A stretch of 64,000 nt of DNA from Vibrio chagasii. Its GTDB lineage: Bacteria > Pseudomonadota > Gammaproteobacteria > Enterobacterales > Vibrionaceae. Below, piece after piece: positions 7,440 through 15,113 of the stretch. The stretch covers positions 1,612,001-1,676,000 of the forward strand of contig CP090852.1 in the NCBI GenBank assembly GCA_041879415.1. The letters run 5' to 3'. Made by a program: the position numbers and the translations under genes. The notes below the pieces were generated by a model. It searched no databases, had not been told where the DNA came from, and was given only the letters and a program-made list of their open reading frames with translations. The first letter of the stretch is position 1, and each line of letters starts with the position of its first letter.

Positions 7440-8263
7440 ATGCTTTGATTAAGATGCAACAACAACCGAACCCGTCGGAGCAGCCATTGTTGTCTGTCTC
7501 TAATCTGACCAAACTCTACGCACCGGGTAAGGGCTTTCAAAACGTGTCGTTCGACCTCTACCCGGGTGAAGTGTTGGGTATTGTCGGTGAGTCTGGCTCT
7601 GGTAAAAGTACCTTGTTGAAGTCACTTTCTGGTCGCCAGACACCAGACAGTGGTGAAGTAATTTACTTACGTGGTGATGCGGATAAGCAAATCTCACAAC
7701 TGGAAGACTTGTACCAAATGGCGGAAAGCCAACGTCGTCACTTGCTTCGTACGGAGTGGGGCGTGGTGCATCAACACCCAATGGATGGCTTGCGTGGTCG
7801 AGTGTCAGCGGGCGGCAACATTGGTGAGCGCCTGATGGCAGTGGGTGAACGTAACTATGGCGAAATTCGTGAGAAATCAGCGAAATGGCTCGGTGATGTC
7901 GAGATCCCAACGGATCGAATGGACGACATGCCGACGACTTTTTCTGGTGGTATGCAGCAAAGATTACAGATTGCCCGCAATCTGGTGACTCACCCTAAAT
8001 TGATCTTCATGGATGAACCTACTGGCGGATTGGATGTGTCTGTTCAAGCCAAGTTGCTTGATCTTCTTCGTCGCCTAGTGACAGAGCTTGAATTAGCTGT
8101 GGTGATCGTAACCCACGATCTTGCTGTGGCTCGCTTGCTTGCACATCGACTCATGGTGATGCGTCGCAGTGAGGTCGTAGAAAGTGGCCTTACTGATCAA
8201 GTGCTGGACGATCCTCAACACCCATACACACAACTGCTGGTTTCTTCTGTATTGCAGAATTAA
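7436..8263 (+). CDS. phnK: C-P lyase-associated ABC-type ATPase PhnK
   Basis: Nucleotide-binding protein that docks on the PhnGHIJ core through PhnJ; not a transporter ATPase. The 275-residue protein has Walker A GESGSGKST near residue 49, the signature FSGGMQQR and Walker B LIFMDEP. ATG at 7436 is chosen because it overlaps the phnJ stop (ATGA) and follows an AGGAG site; the roughly 20 residues before the first conserved ABC strand are a little longer than in E. coli. With PhnL it is thought to drive remodelling of the core. Confidence 0.94.
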   Translation: MNALIKMQQQPNPSEQPLLSVSNLTKLYAPGKGFQNVSFDLYPGEVLGIVGESGSGKSTLLKSLSGRQTPDSGEVIYLRGDADKQISQLEDLYQMAESQRRHLLRTEWGVVHQHPMDGLRGRVSAGGNIGERLMAVGERNYGEIREKSAKWLGDVEIPTDRMDDMPTTFSGGMQQRLQIARNLVTHPKLIFMDEPTGGLDVSVQAKLLDLLRRLVTELELAVVIVTHDLAVARLLAHRLMVMRRSEVVESGLTDQVLDDPQHPYTQLLVSSVLQN

Positions 8264-8273
8264 GGACGATGAC

Positions 8274-8999
8274 ATGAATACCAAACTAACCGTAAATAAC
8301 GTCAGCAAAACCTTTGTGCTGCACAATCAAAATGGCGTTGAACTGCCTGTACTAACTGGTGCGAACCTTTCTGTAAACAGCGGCGAGTGTGTGGTTCTGC
8401 ACGGACATTCAGGCTCAGGTAAATCCACACTGCTGCGCGCGCTGTATGCAAACTACTTAGTGGACTCAGGGTCGATCAATGTTGTGCACCAAGGCAACAC
8501 AATAGACCTTGCTAAAGCAACACCAAGAGAAATTATTAACGTGCGTAAACACACTATAGGTTGGGTTAGTCAGTTCTTGCGTGTGATTCCACGTATCAGT
8601 GCGTTAGAAGTAGTGATGCAACCTATGTTGGAAATGGGTGGCTGCGCGCAAGAAGCCGAAGAGCGAGCAAAGCTACTGCTGACTCGCCTAAACGTACCAG
8701 AACATTTGTGGCACCTAGCGCCAGCAACTTTTTCTGGTGGTGAACAACAGCGAGTGAACATCGCACGCGGTTTTATTGTTGATTACCCAATCCTACTGCT
8801 TGATGAACCCACCGCTTCGCTTGATGCAACCAACAGTGCGGTAGTCGTGAGCTTGATTGAAGAAGCCAAAGCGGGCGGCGCTGCAATCATCGGTATCTTC
8901 CATGATGAAGCAACACGAGATTTAGTCGCTGACCGTCTGTATGACGTGAAGCTACAACAAGACATTTCACCAAAACAACTCACTACAGCGTGTGCGTAA
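8274..8999 (+). CDS. phnL: C-P lyase-associated ABC-type ATPase PhnL
   Basis: Second ABC-type subunit of the C-P lyase system, paired with PhnK. The 241-residue product shows Walker A GHSGSGKST, signature FSGGEQQR and Walker B ILLLDEP followed by TASLD. The ATG at 8274 follows AAGGACG with good spacing; longer in-frame readings would overlap phnK and lack a ribosome site. It lies 10 bp after phnK and 15 bp before phnM, inside the same transcript. Confidence 0.94.
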   Translation: MNTKLTVNNVSKTFVLHNQNGVELPVLTGANLSVNSGECVVLHGHSGSGKSTLLRALYANYLVDSGSINVVHQGNTIDLAKATPREIINVRKHTIGWVSQFLRVIPRISALEVVMQPMLEMGGCAQEAEERAKLLLTRLNVPEHLWHLAPATFSGGEQQRVNIARGFIVDYPILLLDEPTASLDATNSAVVVSLIEEAKAGGAAIIGIFHDEATRDLVADRLYDVKLQQDISPKQLTTACA

Positions 9000-9014
9000 A
9001 GGGAGCTGACGCAA

Positions 9015-10148
9015 ATGATTATTACCAACGTAAATCTGGTGCTTGAAAATGAAGTGATACGTGGCTCGGTTGAACTGCGAGATGGCGTGATCGCCAATAT
9101 GTCTGACTCTACAAGCCAACTTCCAGGTGCTTTTGATGGTGAGAATGGCTTCTTGATGCCGGGCTTGATTGAGCTGCATACCGATAATCTCGAGAAGTAC
9201 TTCACGCCTAGACCAAAGGTGAATTGGCCGCCGCTTTCGGCAATGAGTGCACACGACACTCAGCTGATTGGCTCAGGCATCACCACTGTACTTGATGCGG
9301 TTGCTTTGGGTGATTATCGAGATGGACATCGCCAAGAGAACCTCGACCAGTTCATTAATACCGTTGCAGAAAGCCAGAAACGCGGTCTAACTCGTGCTGA
9401 GCACCGTATTCACTTGCGCTGTGAAGTACCGCATTCAACTACCGTTGGTTTGTTCGAGCGTTACGTGAATATGCCTGAAGTACAGTTGGTGTCCTTGATG
9501 GATCATGCGCCAGGGCAGCGTCAATTTGTAAACCTAGATAAGTACCGTACTTACTATCAAGGTAAATACAACATGACGGATGCTGAGATGGCAGTGTATG
9601 AAAAAGACCAAGTGGCTCAGTCACAGCGTTGGTCTAAACAGAACCGTGATGAGATCACCCGTCAGTGCCGTGAGTTGAACATACCAACCGCAAGTCATGA
9701 TGACGCAACCAGTGCTCATGTAACGGAATCTAAAGAATTGGGCATGGTGATTGCTGAATTCCCTACCACGGTTGAAGCGGCTAAACGTTCTCATGAATTA
9801 GGTTTGAAGGTGATGATGGGGGCGCCAAACGTGATTCGTGGCGGTTCGCACTCAGGCAATGTCGCTGCGCATGAATTGGCGTCTTTGGGCGTGTTGGACA
9901 TTTTGTCTTCTGATTACTATCCAGTGAGCTTGTTAGATGCGGTGTTTACGCTGGTTAACGATGAACGTAACAACCTTGATGTGGCGCAAGCGGTGCGACT
10001 GGCGACGCTGAACCCAGCACAAGCACTTGGTTTATATGACCGTGGTGTGATTGCAGAAGGTAAACGTGCGGATTTGGTGCTCGCGCATCGTGTTGATGGT
10101 CATCAACTGGTTTCTCGTGTGTGGCGCGAAGGCAAGAAGGTATTCTAA
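9015..10148 (+). CDS. phnM: Alpha-D-ribose 1-methylphosphonate 5-triphosphate diphosphatase PhnM
   Basis: Amidohydrolase-superfamily enzyme that removes diphosphate from the ribose-triphosphate alkylphosphonate before PhnJ acts. The 377 residues match the E. coli length (378). The metal-site segment PGLIELHTDNLEK is at 49-61, a later HDDATSAH segment carries further ligands, and SDYYP near the C-terminal third is conserved. The start follows GGGAG at 9001-9005. The product feeds the PhnGHIJ core encoded upstream. Confidence 0.95.
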   Translation: MIITNVNLVLENEVIRGSVELRDGVIANMSDSTSQLPGAFDGENGFLMPGLIELHTDNLEKYFTPRPKVNWPPLSAMSAHDTQLIGSGITTVLDAVALGDYRDGHRQENLDQFINTVAESQKRGLTRAEHRIHLRCEVPHSTTVGLFERYVNMPEVQLVSLMDHAPGQRQFVNLDKYRTYYQGKYNMTDAEMAVYEKDQVAQSQRWSKQNRDEITRQCRELNIPTASHDDATSAHVTESKELGMVIAEFPTTVEAAKRSHELGLKVMMGAPNVIRGGSHSGNVAAHELASLGVLDILSSDYYPVSLLDAVFTLVNDERNNLDVAQAVRLATLNPAQALGLYDRGVIAEGKRADLVLAHRVDGHQLVSRVWREGKKVF

Positions 10149-10151
10149 TCC

Positions 10152-10799
10152 ATGTCTAAAGGTTACTCATTTGATGTGAATGGGGTGGTGAACGCTGCCC
10201 CTAAAGCCGACAAACCGGGTCAGCTTTATTACGTAATTGGTCCTTCTGGTGCTGGCAAAGATTCGATTATCTCAGCGCTGCGTGAGCAGTTCGTTAAAGA
10301 TTTAGTGGTTGCCCATCGCTACATCACTCGTGCAGCTGATGCTGGTGGCGAAAATCATGTAGAGCTCAGTGATGACGAATTCTTTATTCGCTACTCGCGC
10401 AATATGTTTGCGATGAGTTGGCAGGCTCACGGTATGAGCTATGGCATTGGGCAAGAAGTTCACCAATGGATGGACGCAGGGTTGAGTGTTGTGGTCAATG
10501 GGTCGCGTGCGTATTTAGATGCAGCCAGAGACTTGTTTGGCGAGCGGTTAGTACCCGTTGTCGTGAGCGTTAAGCCTGAGGTGTTAGAAACACGGTTACG
10601 AGCTCGTGGCCGTGAAAGCGATGCTGAGATAGCCCTCCGACTGCAGCGTGCTGCGGACTATTGTTTAGACTCACTATCCACTCTTAATAACACATTGTGT
10701 ATTGATAACAGTGGCACGCTTGAACAGAGCATTACGCAGTTTGCACGATTAAAAGAGCAAGCTGAAAGGCTCGCAGAACCAGCAGGTGGTGTCGCATGA
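10152..10799 (+). CDS. phnN: Ribose 1,5-bisphosphate phosphokinase PhnN
   Basis: Converts ribose 1,5-bisphosphate to PRPP, returning the ribose carrier to nucleotide metabolism after PhnP. The 215-residue protein has the guanylate-kinase-like P-loop GPSGAGKDS at 30-38 and the phrase VVAHRYITRAA typical of PhnN. It has an N-terminal extension of about 25 residues relative to E. coli (185 residues). It begins 3 bp after phnM and its stop overlaps the phnP start as ATGA. Confidence 0.93.
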   Translation: MSKGYSFDVNGVVNAAPKADKPGQLYYVIGPSGAGKDSIISALREQFVKDLVVAHRYITRAADAGGENHVELSDDEFFIRYSRNMFAMSWQAHGMSYGIGQEVHQWMDAGLSVVVNGSRAYLDAARDLFGERLVPVVVSVKPEVLETRLRARGRESDAEIALRLQRAADYCLDSLSTLNNTLCIDNSGTLEQSITQFARLKEQAERLAEPAGGVA

Positions 10800-11563
10800 A
10801 GTTGACCATGTTAGGCACCGCCAACAGCGCGATGGTGCCAGTTTACGGTTGTAATTGTTCAGTGTGTATTTCTGCTCTTGAGGACTCGAGCTTAAGGCGA
10901 GAAAAGTCATCAGCGTTTCTTGAGCATAATGGCAAGCTTCTGCTGTTGGATGCCAATGCACCTGATTTGATGCGCCGTTTCCCAGCTGGTTCAATTGACA
11001 AGATCCTACTGACTCATTATCACATGGATCATGTGCAGGGTTTGTTTGATCTCCGATGGGGATCTGGCGATAAGATCTCGGTAATTTCTCCTGATGATCT
11101 GCTTGGTTGTGATGATCTCTATAAACACCCAGGTATCCTAGATTTTTCAATGCGCGCTCAAGCGTTTAAGTCGTTTGATTGGCAGGGAATAACCGTAACG
11201 CCATTGCCACTCAATCACTCTAAACTTTGCCTTGGTTATTGCTTTGAATTTGACGGGAAGCGCCTAGCTTATCTAACCGACACGGTGGGGCTACCAAAGC
11301 AAACCGAGCGTTGGTTGAAAGAGTTTCCTGTCGATTGGTTGATCACCGATTGTAACTCCCCGCCAATTGAAGACCCTCAAGTTCGATCGAACTTAAATCA
11401 TAATGACTTTCACCACATATTAGGTATTGATGAAGCCTGTCGTCCGAATAATCTTGGTTTGATCCATGTCAGTCACCATATGCTCGGCTGGGCTGCACAA
11501 CATCCTCACGCCTTTTCACAATGTTTACGTATTCTCAACGATGGCGAGGAGATAACCCTATGA
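10796..11563 (+). CDS. phnP: Phosphoribosyl 1,2-cyclic phosphate phosphodiesterase PhnP
   Basis: Metallo-beta-lactamase-fold enzyme that opens the cyclic phosphate made by PhnJ to give ribose 1,5-bisphosphate. The 255-residue protein (E. coli 252) shows the di-metal motif HYHMDH at 74-79, further histidines at LPLNHS, and the conserved cysteines Cys19, Cys21 and Cys24 near the N-terminus; PhnP of E. coli carries an extra structural zinc. Start and stop both overlap neighbouring genes by 4 bases. Confidence 0.94.
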   Translation: MKLTMLGTANSAMVPVYGCNCSVCISALEDSSLRREKSSAFLEHNGKLLLLDANAPDLMRRFPAGSIDKILLTHYHMDHVQGLFDLRWGSGDKISVISPDDLLGCDDLYKHPGILDFSMRAQAFKSFDWQGITVTPLPLNHSKLCLGYCFEFDGKRLAYLTDTVGLPKQTERWLKEFPVDWLITDCNSPPIEDPQVRSNLNHNDFHHILGIDEACRPNNLGLIHVSHHMLGWAAQHPHAFSQCLRILNDGEEITL

Positions 11564-12201
11564 GCCAACCGCTTTCCCCTACCTTAAACAGTGAACCTAG
11601 TGTTGCTGAGAGCAGTAAGTTACACAGCGTTGAACTTGGGCGTTGGACTGAAATCGCTGACCGTTGCGTGTTAAATAACGTGTTGGTTGGAGATTACAGT
11701 TATATCCAAAACGACTGTAATCTGATGTTTACCGAGATTGGTAAGTTCACATCAATTGCAGCGTCGGTTCGCCTGAATCCGAGCAATCATCCATGGTGGC
11801 GTCCAACGCTGCATCATTTCACTTATCGTCCGGGCAAGTATCAGCTAGGTGAAGATCCTTCATCGCTGGACGATGAGGTGTTTTCATGGCGTGAAGAAGA
11901 CAAAGTGCATGTTGGACACGATGTGTGGATCGGCCACGGAGTGATTGTGCTGCCGGGTATCACGGTTGGCAATGGCTCGATCGTTGGTGCTGGTAGTGTG
12001 GTGACGAAAGACGTGCCGCCATATTCGATTGTGGTTGGTAACCCAGCCAAGGTGCTTCGCCCTCGCTTTGATGATCCTAGTTATGCCGAGAGATTAGAAA
12101 GCCTTGAGTGGTGGCATTGGGATGATGAAAAGCTCGCTGAAGCCTTGCCACTATTTCAGAAAGATTGTGGTGAGTTCTTGAGTCACTTTGAGCAAGCTTA
12201 A
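11560..12201 (+). CDS. Hexapeptide-repeat acyltransferase of the phosphonate operon
   Basis: A 213-residue left-handed beta-helix acyltransferase related to the phn-associated hexapeptide transferases found at the end of many C-P lyase operons. Repeats such as VGHDVWIGHGVIVLPG and VGNGSIVGAGSVVTKDVPPY run from about 120 to 165, and the sugar/amine-acetyltransferase phrase NHPWWRPTLHHF is in the middle. The start ATG overlaps the phnP stop as ATGA. It replaces PhnO of E. coli by position and may acetylate aminoalkylphosphonates, which is inference. It is the last gene before a strong terminator. Confidence 0.85.
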   Translation: MSQPLSPTLNSEPSVAESSKLHSVELGRWTEIADRCVLNNVLVGDYSYIQNDCNLMFTEIGKFTSIAASVRLNPSNHPWWRPTLHHFTYRPGKYQLGEDPSSLDDEVFSWREEDKVHVGHDVWIGHGVIVLPGITVGNGSIVGAGSVVTKDVPPYSIVVGNPAKVLRPRFDDPSYAERLESLEWWHWDDEKLAEALPLFQKDCGEFLSHFEQA

Positions 12202-12228
12202 ACTCGATATTCCTTAAATCTGAAGACG

Positions 12229-12256
12229 AAAAAGCAGCCTAAGTGGCTGCTTTTTT
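12229..12256. terminator. Bidirectional terminator ending the phn operon
   Basis: AAAAAGCAGCC, loop TAAGT, GGCTGCTTTTTT: a GC-rich stem flanked by A and T runs that works on both strands, placed between the convergent phn operon and the MATE gene. Confidence 0.9.
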
Positions 12257-12289
12257 GCATTAAATATAAGCTAAAAGCTTGCTCGCGGG

Positions 12290-13624
12290 TTAGCTGGCAA
12301 GTTTAGCTTCAACTTGCCCTAAAGCACGTTGGTACATGAACCATGCGCAGGTTCCAGCAAACACATTACCGACCATGGCACCCCAGAACAGGCCTTCAAT
12401 TCCAGCCAGGTGAGAGCCAATCCATAAACAAGGCAAGAAGAAAGCGAACAGACGCAATGCTGAAATGGTTAATGCGGTGTAAGACTTACCTAAGGCGTTC
12501 GAAACTGACACCATCAGCATGCAGATTCCCAGAGGGCCGAGGCTCAGTGGCACAATCATGAGGTGATAGTTTAGGATTGTGGTCACTTCACTGTCGCTCG
12601 TCATTAATCCTGCTAATCCACTTGAGAATACCCACGTAACAAGCGCAATAACGACTTGAAAACCAAGTACAAAGGTTGCTGCAATCTTAATTAAGCTGCG
12701 AATATCTGTCAGGTTTTTTTCTCCCAACATCCGACCAACCATTGGCGGCATCGACATGGTCAATGCAAGCACCGCAACAATCGAGAAAAACTCAAAACGA
12801 GAACCCAGCGCCCAAGCCGCAACGGCAGCCGTACCGTAGCCTGCCAGTAGCTTAGTTGCCAACATAGAAGACACTGGTGGTAGCAATTGACTTACCATCG
12901 CAGGCCCCATGATGTTGCCAATCGAGCGAACACTCCTGCCGATGTCAAGATCGTGCCAGTCGAACGTCATCCAATGTTTCTTGGTTACTTTGGGCGCCAC
13001 GATAAAGATGCCTGCTCCGAACGCCAAAATCGTCGCAATCGCTGCACCGTTGATGCCCATGTCGAGCGTAAAGATGAAGATTGGGTCCAGTATAAGGTTG
13101 ATGATGCTGGTTGCGATCATCATTGAGCCGGGCAGCATAGTATTACCGTTGGCACGACACACACTGTAGTAAAAGTAGAGTAGTGCACCTGTCCAAGAGC
13201 TGACTAACCAATAGATCCAGTAAGAATCAATGATCGGCAATACGCTTGCTGGTGCGTCGAGCAGTTCTAAAATAGGGCCGCGAAGTAGATAAATGATGAC
13301 TGAAAAAAGTGCGACACTCACACTTCCCATTGCGATCACAAGCCCACCTAGCTGCTTAGCGTAGCGCATTTCGTTAGCACCAATTGCACGCGCAATGACT
13401 GCTGTGGTCGCGATGCCTAATCCAACTTGAATTCCTATGATGATCATCTGAATAGGTAGTGTGAAACCTTGAACAGCGAGCGGTAGTACGCCTAGCTGGC
13501 CAATGAAGGCACTGTCTACAAGTTGGAAGCTCATGAGAGAAAGCACCCCAAACAGCATTGGCCAGGTCATGGTATAGAGTTGTCGGCCAAGCGAAGGTGA
13601 AGGAGTTGCGGTAGTAGAATTCAT
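12290..13624 (-). CDS. MATE-family multidrug/cation efflux transporter
   Basis: A 444-residue membrane protein with about twelve hydrophobic helices in two pseudo-symmetric halves, the hallmark of MATE (NorM/DinF-like) exporters that expel cationic drugs using Na+ or H+ gradients. Family phrases include WPMLFGVLSLMSFQLVDSAF at the first helix and LPLAVQGFTLP. The ATG at 13624 gives MNSTTATPSPSLGRQ, a normal cytoplasmic start. No regulator is adjacent. Substrate and coupling ion cannot be told from the sequence. Confidence 0.9.
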   Translation of the reverse strand: MNSTTATPSPSLGRQLYTMTWPMLFGVLSLMSFQLVDSAFIGQLGVLPLAVQGFTLPIQMIIIGIQVGLGIATTAVIARAIGANEMRYAKQLGGLVIAMGSVSVALFSVIIYLLRGPILELLDAPASVLPIIDSYWIYWLVSSWTGALLYFYYSVCRANGNTMLPGSMMIATSIINLILDPIFIFTLDMGINGAAIATILAFGAGIFIVAPKVTKKHWMTFDWHDLDIGRSVRSIGNIMGPAMVSQLLPPVSSMLATKLLAGYGTAAVAAWALGSRFEFFSIVAVLALTMSMPPMVGRMLGEKNLTDIRSLIKIAATFVLGFQVVIALVTWVFSSGLAGLMTSDSEVTTILNYHLMIVPLSLGPLGICMLMVSVSNALGKSYTALTISALRLFAFFLPCLWIGSHLAGIEGLFWGAMVGNVFAGTCAWFMYQRALGQVEAKLAS

Positions 13625-13943
13625 ATTACTCTTTTTGGTCTTGAAGATAGACTCACAGCGGTAACGTCGAGCTGTGAAGAATTGTGTAAAGGATAACGTA
13701 AGGCCAGCACGATACCAATCATTGTTACCGGATCTCGTTATATTCCTTAACCCTGCAGTTGATAGAATTGGCGCATTTTGTTCTGTGACTTTATGGAACT
13801 ACCTCTCAAACCTTATTTATTTTATAGGGTTATCCTTGATGGCTAATGTAATTATCAAATCCATAAACTAATATCGTTATAGGAAAACGGATAGTGTATC
13901 CGACAGTACAGAATGAACTGCATATTGGAGAGGGAACTAAGAT
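13625..13943. other. Divergent intergenic region between the MATE gene and the RelA/SpoT-fold gene
   Basis: About 320 bp that must contain the promoters of both flanking genes. I see no strong palindrome, terminator or convincing small gene; a 65-codon open frame from 13674 has no ribosome site and no recognisable features. Confidence 0.4.
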
Positions 13944-15059
13944 ATGCCGACCACAGAAGAAATTCAGATTAGCCAAGAGCAAGTTAGGAAGAATAAGGCT
14001 AAGGTGCTCGCCAAGATAAACCAGCAAGGCATTATGTCTCAGGGCTTTCGATTGGTTAACGTTAAAGACTACCAACAGAAGCTACAAGCACTGAAGCAGA
14101 AAGTGGAAAACTTCGATTACCTGAATGAAGCGAATAAAAAGCAAGATCAGGTGATTCTCGACATCATGACGCAGAAAGAGAAGATCCATGACTATCTGGA
14201 TGAAACATCAAGCCAGAAGCTAGCAAATGGTAACCTTGATTTTGGTTCTCGAAATCAAGTTGCCAACGCAACGCTCAAGAAGAAACAACTCTTCATGATG
14301 TTTATGGAAACCGTTGAAGCGCAAGAGGCCCTTAGAGAGTTCTCAGTGAAAGTAGCTTCAGTATGTAATGGCACCCTCAAGCAACCTCCCGGAGCTTACT
14401 TAGGTGTAAAAGACTTCCACGGTGCGTTAGACAAGATCACTAACCGTAAACGTCATTACGACATCGGTGATCTTAAAGATGCGGCACGAATGACGATCGT
14501 TTTTGAAAATATGGACGATATGATCGTTGCCAAGGCAATGATCATTCTTACCAAAGAATTTGTGGAACTGAAGCACCACCAATCTGCAATGAAAGATCGC
14601 TACGGCACAAGCCAAGGTGACAACGCTAAGTTTAACTGCGGTGCAACCGATGCCGGCTACAAGGACATTAAGTTCTTTTTAAAGATGGCGAATGGACATA
14701 TTGGTGAACTACAGCTTAATACTCGGAACATGATGGTAGCGAAGAAAAATGGTCATATCATTTACGATATTCTTCGTGATGGCGGTAATCTAGATAAGGC
14801 ATTTACTATTACTAATAGCGAAGTGCTCGCCAAAATAAACCGTAATATGAGTGAAAAATGGTTTAATTTCATGAAGACGCGAGTACCGAAAGCGAGAGAT
14901 GATTTGATCGCCGTGCAGGAACTTGTCGATCGCTTGAGAGCGAATCTTGGAAGAGGGCAAAACTCACTCCAAGTGAGCATGGAAGAGATAACTATATTGT
15001 CTCGTGTCAGCCTGTATATCTACGAGCAGGGTGACAATGCCAGAGCCTTATTAGAATAG
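13944..15059 (+). CDS. Solitary RelA/SpoT-fold protein, function unknown
   Basis: This 371-residue protein has an N-terminal helical region (1-140, rich in K, Q and E, probably coiled coil) followed by segments that resemble a RelA/SpoT nucleotidyltransferase domain: DLKDAARMTIVF at 176-187 (like the D-x-R-x-x-I strand), GYKDIKFF at 238-245 (position of GYRSIH) and GELQLNT at 254-260 (position of E-[IV]-Q-[IL]-x-T), then GHIIYD at 270-275. A C-terminal helical tail follows. The GELQ...GHxxY ending resembles the divergent RelA/SpoT-like proteins and toxins more than housekeeping (p)ppGpp synthetases. There is no HD hydrolase domain and no adjacent antitoxin-sized gene. Start at 13944 follows GGAGAGG. 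Confidence 0.55.
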   Translation: MPTTEEIQISQEQVRKNKAKVLAKINQQGIMSQGFRLVNVKDYQQKLQALKQKVENFDYLNEANKKQDQVILDIMTQKEKIHDYLDETSSQKLANGNLDFGSRNQVANATLKKKQLFMMFMETVEAQEALREFSVKVASVCNGTLKQPPGAYLGVKDFHGALDKITNRKRHYDIGDLKDAARMTIVFENMDDMIVAKAMIILTKEFVELKHHQSAMKDRYGTSQGDNAKFNCGATDAGYKDIKFFLKMANGHIGELQLNTRNMMVAKKNGHIIYDILRDGGNLDKAFTITNSEVLAKINRNMSEKWFNFMKTRVPKARDDLIAVQELVDRLRANLGRGQNSLQVSMEEITILSRVSLYIYEQGDNARALLE

Positions 15060-15065
15060 TTAAAA

Positions 15066-15090
15066 AAAGCCAGTCGTAATGACTGGCTTT
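15066..15090. terminator. Bidirectional terminator between the RelA/SpoT-fold gene and ppsA
   Basis: AAAGCCAGTC, loop GTAAT, GACTGGCTTT, a perfect 10-bp stem with A and T runs outside, between convergent genes. Confidence 0.88.
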
Positions 15091-15113
15091 ATTCGTATTT
15101 CGATTAGTGACGA

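Noticed and set aside
13674..13871. 65-codon rightward frame between the MATE gene and the RelA/SpoT-fold gene
   Set aside because: No ribosome site, no terminator and an unstructured composition; more likely promoter DNA.
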